A stretch of 64,000 nucleotides of DNA from Brenneria alni (GTDB lineage: Bacteria > Pseudomonadota > Gammaproteobacteria > Enterobacterales > Enterobacteriaceae): the NCBI RefSeq assembly GCF_003666245.1, contig NZ_MJLZ01000011.1, forward strand, positions 23,154 through 87,153. Direction: 5' to 3'. Made by a program: the position numbers and the translations under genes. The notes under the pieces were generated by a model, which was not told where the DNA came from, made no database searches, and worked only from the letters and a program-made list of their open reading frames with translations. This document shows, piece after piece, positions 11,129-21,989 of the stretch. Position 1 is the stretch's first letter, and each line of letters starts with the position of its first letter.

Positions 11129-11611
11129 ATGTCACAACTAACCCATATTAATGCCGCCGGTGAGGCGTCGATGGTAGATGTTTCCGCCAAAGCCGACACG
11201 GTGCGTGAAGCACGGGCGGAGGCCTTTGTTGAAATGGCCCCGCAGACTCTGGCGATGATAATCGATGGCAGCCACCATAAAGGCGACGTGTTCGCCACGG
11301 CGCGTATCGCAGGCATTCAAGCGGCGAAACGCACCTGGGAACTGATCCCGCTCTGCCATCCGCTACTGCTAAGTAAAGTGGCGGTTGAGCTTGAGGCGCA
11401 GCCTGAACATAACCGGGTACGTATTGAGTCACTGTGTCGTCTCACCGGTAAGACCGGGGTTGAGATGGAAGCGCTGACGGCGGCATCGGTGGCGGCACTG
11501 ACGATTTACGATATGTGCAAGGCGGTACAAAAAGATATGGTGATTGGCCCGGTGCGTCTGCTGGCGAAAAGCGGCGGCAAGTCAGGTGATTTCAAGGTGG
11601 GAGCATCATGA
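11129..11611 (+). CDS. moaC: Cyclic pyranopterin monophosphate synthase
   Basis: MoaC rearranges 3',8-cyclo-H2GTP to cyclic pyranopterin monophosphate (cPMP). The family motifs [17 protein letters not shown] and [20 protein letters not shown] are intact, the latter holding active-site residues. 160 aa, same size as E. coli MoaC. It lies 8 bp after moaB and overlaps moaD by 4 bp (ATGA type). Confidence 0.97.
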   Translation: MSQLTHINAAGEASMVDVSAKADTVREARAEAFVEMAPQTLAMIIDGSHHKGDVFATARIAGIQAAKRTWELIPLCHPLLLSKVAVELEAQPEHNRVRIESLCRLTGKTGVEMEALTAASVAALTIYDMCKAVQKDMVIGPVRLLAKSGGKSGDFKVGAS

Positions 11612-11853
11612 TTAACGTGCTGTTTTTCGCGCAGGTGCGTGAGCTGACCGACACCCATCACCTGACCTTGTCCGCCGACTATGCCACGGTGGATGATCTG
11701 CGCCGGGCATTATGTGGACGGGGAAGCCGCTGGGCGCTGGCGCTGGAATCCGGCAAACTGCTGGCGGCGGTTAACCAGTCGCTGGTGGAGATGCAACATC
11801 CGTTGCAGGATGGCGATGAGGTGGCCTTTTTCCCGCCGGTCACCGGGGGATGA
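11608..11853 (+). CDS. moaD: Molybdopterin synthase sulfur carrier subunit
   Basis: 81 aa of ubiquitin-like (beta-grasp) fold ending in FFPPVTGG; the terminal Gly-Gly is adenylylated by MoeB and carries the thiocarboxylate used to make the dithiolene of molybdopterin. It partners MoaE. Its start overlaps the end of moaC and its stop overlaps the ATG of moaE, so the three are translationally coupled. Confidence 0.96.
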   Translation: MINVLFFAQVRELTDTHHLTLSADYATVDDLRRALCGRGSRWALALESGKLLAAVNQSLVEMQHPLQDGDEVAFFPPVTGG

Positions 11854-12308
11854 TGATGACAGCGACCCGTATTCGCGTAACTGAGGAAAATTTCAATGTC
11901 GGCGACGAGTATCAGTGGCTGTCGCAGTGCTATGAAGATGGCGCCGTGGTGACCTTTACCGGCAAGGTTCGCAATCATAATCTGGCCGAGCATGTCGGCG
12001 CCTTGACGCTGGAACATTACCCCGGTATGACGGAAAAAGCGTTGGCGGAAATTATCGGGCTGGCGCGTGAACGCTGGTCGCTTCCACGCGTCAGCGTTAT
12101 TCACCGGGTCGGCATCCTCTATCCGGGGGATGAAATTGTGTTTGTCGGCGTCAGCGCCGCCCATCGTAATACCGCGTTTGATGCCGCTCAATTCATTATG
12201 GACTATCTGAAAACCCGGGCGCCGTTCTGGAAGCGTGAAGCCACGCCGGACGGCGATCGCTGGGTTGAATCACGGGATAGCGACAAGCAGGCCGCCCGGC
12301 GCTGGTAG
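11850..12308 (+). CDS. moaE: Molybdopterin synthase catalytic subunit
   Basis: MoaE binds cPMP and inserts two sulfurs supplied by MoaD. The family core DGAVVTFTGKVRNHN, LEHYPGMTEKAL, PGDEIVFVGV and KTRAPFWKRE (with the catalytic lysine region) is intact. 152 aa against 150 in E. coli; three ATG-type codons are stacked at the start, so the exact N-terminus could be one or two residues shorter. Last gene of the operon. Confidence 0.96.
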   Translation: MMMTATRIRVTEENFNVGDEYQWLSQCYEDGAVVTFTGKVRNHNLAEHVGALTLEHYPGMTEKALAEIIGLARERWSLPRVSVIHRVGILYPGDEIVFVGVSAAHRNTAFDAAQFIMDYLKTRAPFWKREATPDGDRWVESRDSDKQAARRW

Positions 12309-12365
12309 CGGCCATTGTGCTTGCCTCGGCTGAACGGAGGTTTATGTGTTAGGATAAAAGAAGGT

Positions 12366-12380
12366 GAGGCACGGTGCCTC
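12366..12380. repeat. Small hairpin after moaE
   Basis: GAGGCA-CGG-TGCCTC, a 6-bp stem with 3-nt loop, lies between moaE and ybhL. It has no T tract, so it may be a weak terminator or a leader hairpin of ybhL. Confidence 0.35.
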
Positions 12381-12414
12381 TTACGTATAAATTTTTTAAC
12401 GCAAAGGTAGCATC

Positions 12415-13125
12415 ATGGACAGATATCCACGCTCGGGTGATTCGATTGTTGAACGTGCGCAAACAGGCCTTCAGGCCTATATGGCGCAGGTATACGGCTG
12501 GATGACCTGCGGGTTATTGCTGACGGCGTTTGTGTCGTGGTATGCGGCGAATACGCCTGCGGTACTCAATTTTGTTTTCTCCAGTAAGATTACCTTTTGG
12601 GGCTTGATCATTGCCCAACTGGGGCTGGTATTCGTGATTTCCGGTATGGTGCAGCGTTTGAGCGGCGGGGTGGCCACCGGCCTGTTTATGCTCTACTCGG
12701 CGCTGACCGGGCTGACGATTTCCAGCATCTTTATCGTGTATTCCGGTGAGTCAATCGCCAGTACGTTTGTGATTACCGCCGGGATGTTTGGCGCCATGAG
12801 TCTGTATGGCTATACCACCAAGCGTGATTTAACCGGTCTTGGCAGCATGTTGTTTATGGCGCTGATCGGTATTGTGTTAGCCTCGCTGGTTAACCTGTGG
12901 CTGAAAAGCGAAGCGCTGATGTGGGCGGTGACCTATATCGGTGTGGTGGTGTTTGTCGGTCTGACGGCGTATGACACGCAGAAACTGAAACGTATGGGCG
13001 AGCAGTTGTCCGTTGACGACAAAGATAACTTCCGTAAATACTCGATTGTCGGTGCGCTAACGCTGTATCTGGATTTCATCAACCTGTTCCTGATGCTGCT
13101 GCGGATTTTCGGCAACCGCCGCTAA
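12415..13125 (+). CDS. ybhL: YbhL, Bax inhibitor-1/YccA family membrane protein
   Basis: 236 aa with about seven hydrophobic segments and the BI-1 family motif near the end, GLTAYDTQKLKRM. The N-terminus MDRYPRSGDSIVERAQTGLQAYM is that of YbhL. BI-1 proteins are inner-membrane proteins; bacterial members have been linked to ion leak and stress, but the physiological role of YbhL is not established. A second member of the family, yccA, lies at 62.4 kb. Confidence 0.93.
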   Translation: MDRYPRSGDSIVERAQTGLQAYMAQVYGWMTCGLLLTAFVSWYAANTPAVLNFVFSSKITFWGLIIAQLGLVFVISGMVQRLSGGVATGLFMLYSALTGLTISSIFIVYSGESIASTFVITAGMFGAMSLYGYTTKRDLTGLGSMLFMALIGIVLASLVNLWLKSEALMWAVTYIGVVVFVGLTAYDTQKLKRMGEQLSVDDKDNFRKYSIVGALTLYLDFINLFLMLLRIFGNRR

Positions 13126-13147
13126 ACGTACCACGTTCTGCTAAATC

Positions 13148-13185
13148 AGCCCGAGGCGCAGCCACCGCCGTTTCGGGCTTTTTTG
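13148..13185 (+). terminator. Rho-independent terminator of ybhL
   Basis: AGCCCGA (13148-13154) pairs with TCGGGCT (13173-13179), followed by a run of T. It lies just after the ybhL stop. Confidence 0.85.
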
Positions 13186-13213
13186 TTGCTGCCGGACAAC
13201 CTTTTCTTGCCTC

Positions 13214-14323
13214 TCACGCAATATTGCGTCGGAAAATAGCGTAAGCCGCCGTACCGGTTGTCGCGGTGATAATCAGCAGCGGCCACAGACTGCCCCAGAT
13301 AATAGAGAAGTCGGCATCTTTGAGGTAGATCTGTTTGGTGATGTCGGTGAAGTGGCGGATGGGGTTAATCCAGGTCAGGTTCTGCAACCATAGCGGCATG
13401 TTTTCCACCGGCGAGATATAGCCAGACAGCAGGATGGCCGGCATCATAAACACAAACACGCCGATAAATGCCTGCTGTTGTGTGGCGCAGAGCGATGAAA
13501 TTAACAGCCCAAACCCCACCAGCGACAGGCCATAAACCAGAATGGCGGCATAAAACAGCAGCAGGGAACCGGCGAAAGGGATCTGATAGGCCAGTATCCC
13601 CGCCAGCAGGACGACCGTGGCCTGAAAGGCGGCGACGATCAAAGCCGGAACCGCCTTGCCAACGAAAATCTGCCATGTCGATAACGGCGAGACCAGCAGT
13701 TGCTCCAGCGTACCCTGTTCACGCTCGCGGGCGACCGACAGCGCCGTAACGATCAGCACGCCGATGGTAGTGATCAAGGCAATCAACGACGGTACGACAA
13801 ACCATTTGTAGTCCAGATTCGGGTTGTACCAGTGGCGGATAACCAACTCGCTGTTGTTCATCCTGGGCTGATTGCCCAGTAATTCCATCTGATAATCCCG
13901 AACGATCTTCTGTACGTAATTAGCGGCGATCTGAGCACTGTTGGAGCGGCGTCCATCTAATATCACCTGTAACGACGTGCTGTTGCCGCTGACAATCTCG
14001 CGGGAGAACTGAGGCGGGAAACGGATGATCAATAACGCCCGTTGATCGTCCAGCGTCGGGGGGATTTCCTGAGAACTATGCAGTAATAATACGTTGGAAA
14101 AGGCTTTCGCTTTGGCAAAACGCTGAGTCAGCTCAACGGAGGCGTGGCCATTATCCTCGCTGTAAATGGCGATGGTGGCGTTGGTGACATCCAGCGTGGC
14201 GGCAAAGGGAAACAGACAAACCTGTAGGATGACCGGAAAAATCAAAATAGCGCGCGTTTGCGGTTCACGCAGCAGTGACTGTAATTCTTTGATAATCAAT
14301 GTCCATAGGCGATGCAACATCAT
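13214..14323 (-). CDS. ybhR: ABC exporter permease YbhR
   Basis: 369 aa ABC-2 type permease with one N-terminal membrane segment, a large periplasmic loop and a C-terminal cluster of about five segments, including the ABC-2 motif [21 protein letters not shown]. It matches E. coli YbhR (368 aa). Works with YbhS, the ATPase YbhF and the membrane-fusion protein YbhG, an exporter reported in E. coli to act on tetracycline-type drugs and cations. Starts 6 bp after the end of ybhS. Confidence 0.95.
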   Translation of the reverse strand: MMLHRLWTLIIKELQSLLREPQTRAILIFPVILQVCLFPFAATLDVTNATIAIYSEDNGHASVELTQRFAKAKAFSNVLLLHSSQEIPPTLDDQRALLIIRFPPQFSREIVSGNSTSLQVILDGRRSNSAQIAANYVQKIVRDYQMELLGNQPRMNNSELVIRHWYNPNLDYKWFVVPSLIALITTIGVLIVTALSVAREREQGTLEQLLVSPLSTWQIFVGKAVPALIVAAFQATVVLLAGILAYQIPFAGSLLLFYAAILVYGLSLVGFGLLISSLCATQQQAFIGVFVFMMPAILLSGYISPVENMPLWLQNLTWINPIRHFTDITKQIYLKDADFSIIWGSLWPLLIITATTGTAAYAIFRRNIA

Positions 14324-14329
14324 AGCTCC

Positions 14330-15475
14330 CTAATCCAGTCTGCGTCGTGTTTTCCAGGCCGTCAGACCAATGAAGAAAATGGCTGACGCAATCAGAAACA
14401 GCAGGTTAAGCAGTAATACGCTGCCAATGTTGCCAGCCAGAAACAGCGTTTGCAGCGTGCTGACAAAATAACGGGCCGGGATAAGGTAAGACACGGCGCG
14501 CACCAGCGCAGGCATACTGTCGATCTCGAAAACAAAGCCGGACAACATCACTGCGGGGAGAAACGCCGCGTTCAAGGCCACCATCGCCGCATTAAATTGA
14601 TTTCTTGTCAGGGTGGAGATCAGCAATCCCATGCCCAGCGTACTGATCAGAAACAGACTGCCGATGCCAAACAGCAGCAGCAACGATCCCCGGTACGGCA
14701 CATGCATAATGAAAGTGGCGACCAGAATACATAGCGCCATCACCATCATGCCGAGAAAATAGTAGGGGATCAGCTTCGACAGCAGGAGTTCACTGCGGGT
14801 AACCTGGGTGGATAACAGGGCTTCCATCGTGCCGCGTTCCCATTCGCGGGCGATGACCAGCGAGGTCAGAATAGCGCCGATTACCGTCATAATAATGGTG
14901 ATGGCGCCGGGAATAATAAAATGTTGACTGATCGCGGCCTGGTTAAACCAGTAGCGTAATTGCACCTCGATCAGTTGCCTGAATTCCTGCCCCTGATCGC
15001 CTGCGCGCTGCTGCTGCCAGATAAGCCAGATACCTTCCGCATAACCCTGAACGAAATTGGCGGTATTGGGTTCGCTGCCGTCGGTAATCACCTGAACGGG
15101 CGCCACGGCCACCGGATGCGCCATCTGTTCGGCAAAATCGTTCGGAATGACGATCAGCCCGCGGATAGTGCCAGCCTGCATCATCTGAATCAGTTGTTGT
15201 CGGTTGTCGCTGATAACCGGAACAATGAACGGTGAGGCGGCGAACGTGTTTGCCAGATCACGGGCATCCTCACTTTGCTGCTCCATCAGGATACCGACAT
15301 GAAGGCGGCTGGAGTCGAGATTGATACCGTAGCCGAAGATAAACAGCAGCAGCAGCGGGATCACAAAGGCGATCAGCCCGCTGCTGGGGTCGCGCACAAT
15401 CTGCCGGGTTTCTTTCAGACACAGGGCTTGCAGACGACGCCAGGAAAAATAGATGTTGCTGTTCTGGCTAGCCAT
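14330..15475 (-). CDS. ybhS: ABC exporter permease YbhS
   Basis: 381 aa ABC-2 permease. The start ATG 15475 ([19 protein letters not shown]) is preferred: it lies in the end of ybhF (ATGGCTAG overlap), has GGAGACGG upstream, and aligns with E. coli YbhS, whereas an earlier in-frame start would sit 48 bp inside ybhF. Motif [17 protein letters not shown] is the ABC-2 signature. Partner of YbhR in the same exporter. Confidence 0.94.
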   Translation of the reverse strand: MASQNSNIYFSWRRLQALCLKETRQIVRDPSSGLIAFVIPLLLLFIFGYGINLDSSRLHVGILMEQQSEDARDLANTFAASPFIVPVISDNRQQLIQMMQAGTIRGLIVIPNDFAEQMAHPVAVAPVQVITDGSEPNTANFVQGYAEGIWLIWQQQRAGDQGQEFRQLIEVQLRYWFNQAAISQHFIIPGAITIIMTVIGAILTSLVIAREWERGTMEALLSTQVTRSELLLSKLIPYYFLGMMVMALCILVATFIMHVPYRGSLLLLFGIGSLFLISTLGMGLLISTLTRNQFNAAMVALNAAFLPAVMLSGFVFEIDSMPALVRAVSYLIPARYFVSTLQTLFLAGNIGSVLLLNLLFLIASAIFFIGLTAWKTRRRLD

Positions 15476-17240
15476 TGTCCGTCTCCTGGTCATGGTTTTG
15501 TTGATCACGATTTTGCTGATCATAGTCCTGTATCAGTGCGATAAAGGCTTGTTCCATCGTTGGTGATGGCGTTTTTTCATCAGCGGCCTGCTGTTTTAAA
15601 TCATCCGGCGTACCGCTGGCGATTAGCTTACCGTGGTAAACCAGCCCGATACGGTCACAATATTCAGCCTCGTCCATGAAGTGTGTGGTGACCATCACGG
15701 TCACGCCTTTGTTAACCATCCCGTTGATATGTATCCAGAACTCCCGGCGGGTGAGAGGATCGACGCCGGATGTCGGCTCATCCAGGAACAGGATATCCGG
15801 CTCATGCATCAGGGCGCAGGCCAGCGCCAGACGCTGTTTAAATCCCAGCGGCAGCGCATCGGGCGTCTGGCGATAAATGGGCTGGAAGTTAAATGCCTGC
15901 GTCATTTCAGCCATTTTATCGCGCTGTGCTTTCCCCTTCAGGCCGTATACGCCGGAAAAGAAACGCAGATTCTGTTCAACCGTCAGGTTGCCATACAAAG
16001 AAAACTTCTGGGCCATGTAGCCTAAATGCTGACGTGCTTTACCTGAACTGGTTTTCAGATCCATATCCAGTACCAGCGCTTTGCCTTCCGTCGGCGCCAG
16101 AAGACCGCACATCATTTTGAAGGTGGTCGATTTCCCTGCGCCGTTAGGCCCCAGCAGACCAAAAATTTCGCCACGCTGTACCTTGAAACTGACACGATCG
16201 GTAGCGGCAAAGTCACCGAATTTTTTCGTCAGTTGCTGTGCTTCGATCACGGTTTCTTCACCGTTAACCTCAATCAGCGGCATGATTTTCGCCAGCGAGG
16301 ATTCACTGGCCGGGCCGCCGCCCAGCAAATCAATAAAGGCATCCTCAAAACGGGGATCGGTGTCTTGCAGGTTCTCTGTCGGTAGCTCCAGTGCCGACAG
16401 CAACGCGGCCCGATCGGCATCCGGTTCCAGAATCAGCCGCACATATTGTCCCTGAATGACGCCATCGCTGACCTGTGGCTGGCGCAGGGCGCGTTGTAGT
16501 AACTTTCGGTGACTGCCGGAGCGCGTACCGATCAGCACGCAACGGCCCGCCATTTTCTCCGTCAGTTGGCGGGGTTCACCGCGATAAAGTTGTTCCCCTT
16601 CATTGAGCAGCAGGACGTCCCGGCATTGCTCGGCTTCATCCAGATACGATGTGCTCCACACAATCATCATGCCTTCATCGGCCAGCTCATGCACCATCTG
16701 CCAGAGTTCACGGCGGGAAATAGGATCGACCCCCACTCCAGGCTCATCCAGCAGCAGTACCTTGGGTTGACCCAGCAAGGTGCAGGCCAGCCCCAGCTTT
16801 TGTTTCATTCCGCCGGACAGCTTGCCGGCAAGCCGCCCGGTAAAGCGTGTCAGGTCAGTAAAAGAGAGCAGCCGTTCAAACGTTTCCTGACGTACTTTAC
16901 CGGTAATGCCGCGTAAGTCGGCGTACAGCGTCAGGTTCTCCATTACGGTGAGGTCTTCATACAGCCCGAACTTTTGCGGCATATAACCCAAAATGGCGCG
17001 AAGCTGGCGATCTTCCTTAATGGGATCAAGTCCAACGACCTTCATCGTACCGTGGCTTGGCGTTAACAGCCCCGCCAGCATCCGCAGCAGGGTGGTTTTG
17101 CCCGCCCCGTCGGGGCCGACTAATCCGGTGACGGCGCCGCTGCGGATCTGTGCGGTGAGGCGGGCGAGAGCAGGTTTATCTTGTCCGGGAAAGGATTTTT
17201 CCAACGCCTCCAGTTCGATCAGCGCGGATTGATCATTCAT
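15468..17240 (-). CDS. ybhF: ABC exporter ATPase YbhF (two nucleotide-binding domains)
   Basis: 590 aa with two complete ABC ATPase domains in one chain. First domain: Walker [10 protein letters not shown], signature [12 protein letters not shown], Walker [12 protein letters not shown]. Second domain: Walker [10 protein letters not shown], a degenerate signature [11 protein letters not shown], Walker [13 protein letters not shown]. coli YbhF is 578 aa. It energises the YbhR/YbhS permease pair. The start overlaps the end of ybhG by 8 bp. Confidence 0.95.
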   Translation of the reverse strand: MNDQSALIELEALEKSFPGQDKPALARLTAQIRSGAVTGLVGPDGAGKTTLLRMLAGLLTPSHGTMKVVGLDPIKEDRQLRAILGYMPQKFGLYEDLTVMENLTLYADLRGITGKVRQETFERLLSFTDLTRFTGRLAGKLSGGMKQKLGLACTLLGQPKVLLLDEPGVGVDPISRRELWQMVHELADEGMMIVWSTSYLDEAEQCRDVLLLNEGEQLYRGEPRQLTEKMAGRCVLIGTRSGSHRKLLQRALRQPQVSDGVIQGQYVRLILEPDADRAALLSALELPTENLQDTDPRFEDAFIDLLGGGPASESSLAKIMPLIEVNGEETVIEAQQLTKKFGDFAATDRVSFKVQRGEIFGLLGPNGAGKSTTFKMMCGLLAPTEGKALVLDMDLKTSSGKARQHLGYMAQKFSLYGNLTVEQNLRFFSGVYGLKGKAQRDKMAEMTQAFNFQPIYRQTPDALPLGFKQRLALACALMHEPDILFLDEPTSGVDPLTRREFWIHINGMVNKGVTVMVTTHFMDEAEYCDRIGLVYHGKLIASGTPDDLKQQAADEKTPSPTMEQAFIALIQDYDQQNRDQQNHDQETDNG

Positions 17241-18243
17241 GGCGCGATTTGCCCTGGGTTGACGGCGCGAAGCGCAGCGTCACCGGCATCCCCTGGCGTA
17301 GCTGTTGGTCTGCATCGTTAACAATGATGCGCAGGCGATAAACCAGATCGGTACGTAAATCTTCCGTTTCGACGTTCTTGGGGGTGAATTCAGCGCTGGG
17401 CGAGACAAAACCGATCTGACCATGATAGGGCTTATCCGGGCGGCTGTCGGTATAGATAAGGATTTTACTGCCAGGCACGGCTTGCCCTAAATCTGTTTCA
17501 TTAACGTAAGCGCGCACCCAAACGGGACGGGTAAGCGACAGGGTAAAGACGGTGCTGCCGCTACTGAGCATACTACCCACCTCGGCGGCTCTGGTCAGCA
17601 CTATGCCCGCCGACGGCGAAACCAGTTCGGTATCCTGCGCATCCAGTTCCGCCTGCGCCAGTGCGGCGTCGGCCTGAGCCAGCGCCGCCTCGGCAGCGGC
17701 GATTTCCTGTGGCCGATTACCGCTTTCGTACTGACGCAGTTTGTCTTTTGCCGCCTGCAAGGTGGCCTGTGCCTGATCGCGTGCGGCTTTGGCATCTTCC
17801 AGCGCATCGGCTGAAATAGAACGTTTTACCCATAGCCCTTGCTGACGCTGGTAGAAGCTATTGGCGTAATCATAAGCGGCCTGGCTCTGTTCCCGTTGCG
17901 AGCGTACCTGGGCTATCTCTTCGCGGCGATAGCCTTCCCGCAATAATCCTAACTGTGCCTGAGCGCTGGCAACGTTGGCCTGCGCCTGATGCAAGGCGTT
18001 TTGGTATGGGGCATTGTCCAGCGTGGCCAGCCGTTGGCCGGGACGAATACTGTCACCCTCGTCCACATCCAGCGCGGTCAGTCGCCCACCGACGCGAAAG
18101 GCCAGATTAACCGTGCGGATATCGACATTGCCGTACAGCGTCAGCGGTTTATCTTGCAACGATCGGTAATGGACGACGCCATACGCCGCCGTGGCAATCA
18201 GAACAATAATAACGATAGCAATAGCCAGTTTTTTCTTATTCAT
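17233..18243 (-). CDS. ybhG: HlyD-family membrane fusion protein YbhG
   Basis: 336 aa with an N-terminal membrane anchor ([19 protein letters not shown]), a lipoyl-like half, a long alpha-hairpin rich in Ala/Gln (about 90-210) and a beta-barrel with the [16 protein letters not shown] stretch. It links the inner-membrane YbhFSR exporter to the periplasm, probably to TolC. First gene of ybhGFSR. In E. coli it is preceded by cecR (ybiH), a TetR regulator; here no such gene lies upstream. Confidence 0.95.
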   Translation of the reverse strand: MNKKKLAIAIVIIVLIATAAYGVVHYRSLQDKPLTLYGNVDIRTVNLAFRVGGRLTALDVDEGDSIRPGQRLATLDNAPYQNALHQAQANVASAQAQLGLLREGYRREEIAQVRSQREQSQAAYDYANSFYQRQQGLWVKRSISADALEDAKAARDQAQATLQAAKDKLRQYESGNRPQEIAAAEAALAQADAALAQAELDAQDTELVSPSAGIVLTRAAEVGSMLSSGSTVFTLSLTRPVWVRAYVNETDLGQAVPGSKILIYTDSRPDKPYHGQIGFVSPSAEFTPKNVETEDLRTDLVYRLRIIVNDADQQLRQGMPVTLRFAPSTQGKSRHE

Positions 18244-18595
18244 TACGCATTATTCCTTCATTCGCCGGGCATGATTGTCCATTCCGGTGCATCTGGCGAT
18301 CGACCGGGTAACTAACTTTAGTATTTTTATCGACATTGATCGCAAAAATAATTTCTTTGTCGTCATATCGGCCTGGATAATAAATGGGGTGGCGCGCAGA
18401 TAAAAATCCCTTAACCTCCAAAATCTCTGCTACAATCGCCGACAGTTACGCACCGTAGTTGTGCCCGTTCATCGTGGTTGTTGCTTACGTCGTTATTGTT
18501 GAGTTGATGGTGGCCCGGCAAACCCGTCTTATTGTCCCTCTGAAAACTACACCGGTTGTTACCCGGTCAGGGCGGATCTGGAGTTGTTCTCTATT
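18244..18595. promoter_or_regulatory. Divergent control region of ybhGFSR and rhlE; cecR absent
   Basis: 352 bp with no credible gene. In E. coli the TetR-family gene cecR occupies this place. A -10-like TACAAT (18431-18436) points towards rhlE and would leave a leader of about 150 nt. I could not find a CecR-type dyad or a recognisable remnant of a TetR gene. Confidence 0.5.
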
Positions 18596-19969
18596 ATGTC
18601 ATTTGATTCTCTCGGCCTGAGTGCCGATATCCTGCGTGCTGTTGAAGAACAGGGCTATCGTGAACCGACGCCCATACAGCGCCAGGCGATCCCTGTTGTG
18701 CTGGCTGGCCGTGATTTGATGGCCAGTGCGCAAACCGGCACCGGTAAAACCGCTGGCTTTACTTTACCTTTATTGCAACTGTTGAGCAGCAGCGCGCCAC
18801 AGGTAAAAGGCCGCCGTCCGGTTCGGGCGTTGATCCTCACTCCGACCCGCGAACTGGCGGCACAGATTGATGAAAACGTGCAGGCTTACAGCAAATATCT
18901 GCGTTTACGTTCGCTGGTGGTATTTGGCGGCGTCAGCATCAACCCGCAGATGATGAAATTGCGCGGCGGGGTGGATATTCTGGTCGCCACGCCGGGGCGT
19001 TTGCTCGATCTGGAACATCAGAATGCCGTCGATCTGTCCCAGATTGAAATTCTGGTGCTGGATGAAGCGGACCGTATGCTGGACATGGGCTTTATTCACG
19101 ATATCCGCCGTGTACTGGCCAAGCTGCCGGTTAAACGTCAAAACCTGTTGTTCTCTGCCACCTTCTCCGATGAAATCAAAACGCTGGCCGGCAAGCTGCT
19201 GACCAACCCTGCTTCGGTTGAGGTGGTGCGGCGCAATACGCCGTCGGAGCTGGTCACCCAGCATGTACATTTTGTGGATAAGCGCCGCAAGCGTGAATTG
19301 TTGTCTCAGTTGATTGGTGAAAATAACTGGCAGCAGGTGCTGGTGTTTACCCGCACCAAACACGGCGCCAACCATTTGGCTGAGTTACTGGAAAAAGACG
19401 GCATTACGGCTGCCGCTATCCACGGTAACAAAAGTCAGGGCGCACGTACCCGGGCGCTGACGAATTTCAAGGACGGCGGCATTCGCGTGCTGGTGGCGAC
19501 CGATATTGCCGCCCGCGGCCTGGATATCGATCAACTGCCGCACGTGGTGAACTACGAGTTACCCAATGTGCCGGAAGATTACGTGCACCGCATTGGCCGT
19601 ACTGGCCGGGCAGAGTCGACAGGGGAGGCTTTGTCGCTGGTCTGCGTGGACGAGCACAAGCTGTTGCGCGATATCGAACGTTTGCTTAACCGCGAGATCC
19701 CGCGCATTGCCGTGCCGGGTTATGAACCGGATCCGTCGATCAAGGCCGAGCCGATTATCAATGGTCGTCAGGGCGGACGCGGTGCGCCGCGTGGTCAGTC
19801 TGGCGCGCCGCGCGGCCAGTCCGAACGTGGTCAGGGTGAGCATAAACGCGCCGATGGCGCCCGTCAGCCGCGCAGATCTGACGCTAGCGGTTCAAAGCCG
19901 TGGGGCAGCAGTGAAGGACAACGCCGTGCGCCGCGTCCGCAAACCCGCAGTAAACCCGCCGCCAAATAA
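18596..19969 (+). CDS. rhlE: ATP-dependent RNA helicase RhlE
   Basis: DEAD-box helicase with Q motif [14 protein letters not shown], Walker [21 protein letters not shown] box [11 protein letters not shown] (LLFSATFS), and HRIGRTGRA (motif VI). RhlE acts on ribosome assembly and RNA turnover. The C-terminus is a basic, Gly/Arg/Gln-rich low-complexity tail with repeats of [13 protein letters not shown] type (about 397-457), usual for RhlE. Start taken at ATG 18596 ([16 protein letters not shown]); a TTG at 18584 is in frame but directly abuts the GGAG. Confidence 0.97.
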   Translation: MSFDSLGLSADILRAVEEQGYREPTPIQRQAIPVVLAGRDLMASAQTGTGKTAGFTLPLLQLLSSSAPQVKGRRPVRALILTPTRELAAQIDENVQAYSKYLRLRSLVVFGGVSINPQMMKLRGGVDILVATPGRLLDLEHQNAVDLSQIEILVLDEADRMLDMGFIHDIRRVLAKLPVKRQNLLFSATFSDEIKTLAGKLLTNPASVEVVRRNTPSELVTQHVHFVDKRRKRELLSQLIGENNWQQVLVFTRTKHGANHLAELLEKDGITAAAIHGNKSQGARTRALTNFKDGGIRVLVATDIAARGLDIDQLPHVVNYELPNVPEDYVHRIGRTGRAESTGEALSLVCVDEHKLLRDIERLLNREIPRIAVPGYEPDPSIKAEPIINGRQGGRGAPRGQSGAPRGQSERGQGEHKRADGARQPRRSDASGSKPWGSSEGQRRAPRPQTRSKPAAK

Positions 19970-19984
19970 GCCATATCGCTGTCA

Positions 19985-20009
19985 GGGAGCCTTTCGGCTC
20001 CCTTTGTTT
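19985..20009 (+). terminator. Rho-independent terminator of rhlE
   Basis: GGGAGCC-TTTC-GGCTCCC (19985-20002) followed by TTTGTTT. Confidence 0.85.
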
Positions 20010-20171
20010 CTGATTATTTCGCCGGTGCGGCAGAGGCTCACGCGCTGAAAAGAGTCTTCCGCGGCTTCTCTGATGGTGAGAATCTCCCGCTCGTTATTTG
20101 ACGCATCTTTATCATGGGTCAACACTTAACGCGACCATCAATTATGTTAACTCGCGTCAGGAGTGATAACC

Positions 20172-20507
20172 ATGAGTGGAAAGTTCGAGATTTACCAAGG
20201 TAAGGACAGCCAGTTTTATTTTCGTCTTAAAGCAGGAAATGGAGAACCCATTCTTGCCAGTGAAGGCTACACCACCAAGGCCAACTGTAAAAATGGCATC
20301 GAGTCGGTGAAAAAGAATGCTCCCGATGACAGCCGCTATGAACGCTTAACGGCAAAGGATGGTTCGCCGTATTTTACGCTCACGTCCACCAATCATCAGG
20401 TCATTGGCCGCAGCGAGACCTATAGTTCAGCCGATGCCCGCGACAAGGGCATTGCCTCCGTCAAGAAAAACGCGCCGGATGCGATTATTGACGATCTCAC
20501 CGACTGA
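20172..20507 (+). CDS. YegP-family protein (two DUF1508 repeats)
   Basis: 111 aa made of two tandem units of about 50 residues: FEIYQGKDSQFYFRLKAGNGEPIL with YTTKANCKNGIESVKKNA, then YERLTAKDGSPYFTLTSTNHQVIG with YSSADARDKGIASVKKNA. This duplicated DUF1508 layout is that of E. coli YegP (110 aa). Its function is unknown. An AGGAG lies 8 nt before ATG 20172. It is a single-gene unit between rhlE and dusC. Confidence 0.85.
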   Translation: MSGKFEIYQGKDSQFYFRLKAGNGEPILASEGYTTKANCKNGIESVKKNAPDDSRYERLTAKDGSPYFTLTSTNHQVIGRSETYSSADARDKGIASVKKNAPDAIIDDLTD

Positions 20508-20520
20508 ACCGCCAGTAGAT

Positions 20521-20548
20521 GCCGGGGCATAATATTATCCGCCCCGGC
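20521..20548 (+). terminator. Strong hairpin after the YegP-like gene
   Basis: GCCGGGGC (20521-20528) and GCCCCGGC (20541-20548) form a perfect 8-bp GC stem with a 12-nt AT-rich loop, 14 bp past the stop codon. There is no T tract, so it may be a Rho-independent-like or RNA-stabilising hairpin. Confidence 0.55.
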
Positions 20549-20719
20549 GTATCAGTAATCACAAAGCCATCCCGCATTAACAAAGGATGCGAATTTAGCG
20601 CCTCACCGGTTTTTTGCTATCGCAACCTGCGGGCAACGCGGCTTTACAGCGTGTTTTCCTGTTGCGCTCCCGTGATGATGAACAGTACCATGACGTGCTT
20701 TTTGTAACCGAGTAGCGTG

Positions 20720-21652
20720 ATGCGTGTTCTGCTAGCCCCAATGGAAGGTGTTCTCGACTCGTTGGTACGGGAATTGCTGACCGAAGTTAACGACTATGAC
20801 CTGTGTATCACCGAGTTTTTACGGGTGGTGGATCAGCGCCTGCCGGTCAAATCCTTCTATCGCCTATGCCCGGAATTACACCATGCCAGCCGCACACCGT
20901 CTGGCACGCGGGTGCGCGTCCAGCTACTGGGGCAATATCCGCAATGGCTGGCCGAAAATGCTGTCCGGGCGATTGAGTTGGGATCGCACGGGGTCGATCT
21001 GAACTGTGGTTGTCCGTCTAAACTGGTCAATGGCAGCGGCGGCGGCGCAACACTTCTGAAAGACCCTGAACTGATTTATCAGGGCGTCAAAGCCATGCGT
21101 GAAGCGGTGCCCGTCCCCCTTCCTGTGACGGTGAAAGTCCGTCTGGGCTGGGATTCCGGCGCTCGACAGTTTGAAATTGCTGATGCGGTGCAGCAGGCCG
21201 GGGCGACGGAATTGGCGGTACATGGCCGGACGAAAGAGGATGGCTATAAAGCCGAATGTATCAACTGGCGGGCAATTGGCGAAATTCGTCAGCGGCTGAC
21301 CATCCCGGTGATCGCCAACGGTGAAATCTGGGACTGGCAAAGCGCGCAGGCGTGCATGGCAACCACCGGCTGTGACGCCATCATGATAGGCCGGGGGGCG
21401 CTTAACGTGCCGAACCTAAGCCGGGTGATAAAATATAACGAACCGCGTATGCCGTGGGGGAAGGTAGTAACACTACTGCAAAAATACGTCCGATTGGAAA
21501 AGCAGGGCGATACCGGTTTGTATCATGTTGCCCGTATCAAACAGTGGCTGGGTTATCTGCGGAAAGAGTACACCGAGGCCACTGAACTATTCGGCGAAAT
21601 CCGGGCGCTGAAAACCTCATCCTCAATAGCCCGCGTGATAAACAACAGATAA
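20720..21652 (+). CDS. dusC: tRNA-dihydrouridine(16) synthase
   Basis: DusC reduces uridine 16 of tRNAs using FMN and NADPH. The start [20 protein letters not shown] and the motifs [20 protein letters not shown] (catalytic Cys), [10 protein letters not shown] and [13 protein letters not shown] fit DusC rather than DusA or DusB. 310 aa against 315 in E. coli. ATG 20720 follows a GTG at 20717; the ATG aligns with the family. Confidence 0.95.
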   Translation: MRVLLAPMEGVLDSLVRELLTEVNDYDLCITEFLRVVDQRLPVKSFYRLCPELHHASRTPSGTRVRVQLLGQYPQWLAENAVRAIELGSHGVDLNCGCPSKLVNGSGGGATLLKDPELIYQGVKAMREAVPVPLPVTVKVRLGWDSGARQFEIADAVQQAGATELAVHGRTKEDGYKAECINWRAIGEIRQRLTIPVIANGEIWDWQSAQACMATTGCDAIMIGRGALNVPNLSRVIKYNEPRMPWGKVVTLLQKYVRLEKQGDTGLYHVARIKQWLGYLRKEYTEATELFGEIRALKTSSSIARVINNR

Positions 21653-21989
21653 ACCCTGACTTTTAGCGTGGCGCGGAATACCGTTTATCTCTGTGCGCTC
21701 GGGGGGGCTTATTTGGTGCATATCTTTGCACCACTCCCTTCTGCAACGTAGAACACTAGCAGTTTTTCTCTCCTCGACTACTATTAACCGGTCAGTAACC
21801 TTTGAACAGGATCTGGCCGTTTTTTCCATTAGGGTAGGAAGAGGTCGAAGTGCGCGAAGTCTCTGCTGAAGGTGCATTTTTTGGAGCGCCCGGCTTAATG
21901 CGCTGATATTTTTGGACAAAGCGCGTTGATATGTTGAACCCGGCAATCCCATCGTGCTTACTACAGACAGCCCTGTAAGGAGAAAGAAC
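21653..21989. other. Gene-free region upstream of cyaB
   Basis: 337 bp without a credible gene. It contains a dyad, GGTGCA-TATCTT-TGCACC (21715-21732), and several T runs. A good ribosome site, TAAGGAG, precedes cyaB. No terminator for dusC was recognised. Confidence 0.5.

Noticed and set aside
19780..19960. Short repeats at the rhlE 3' end as a possible tandem repeat locus
   Set aside because: They encode the usual low-complexity Arg/Gly/Gln tail of RhlE.
21715..21732. NtrC-like dyad GGTGCA...TGCACC before cyaB
   Set aside because: The half sites are in the opposite order to the NtrC consensus (TGCACC-N5-GGTGCA) and no -24/-12 element of correct spacing follows.
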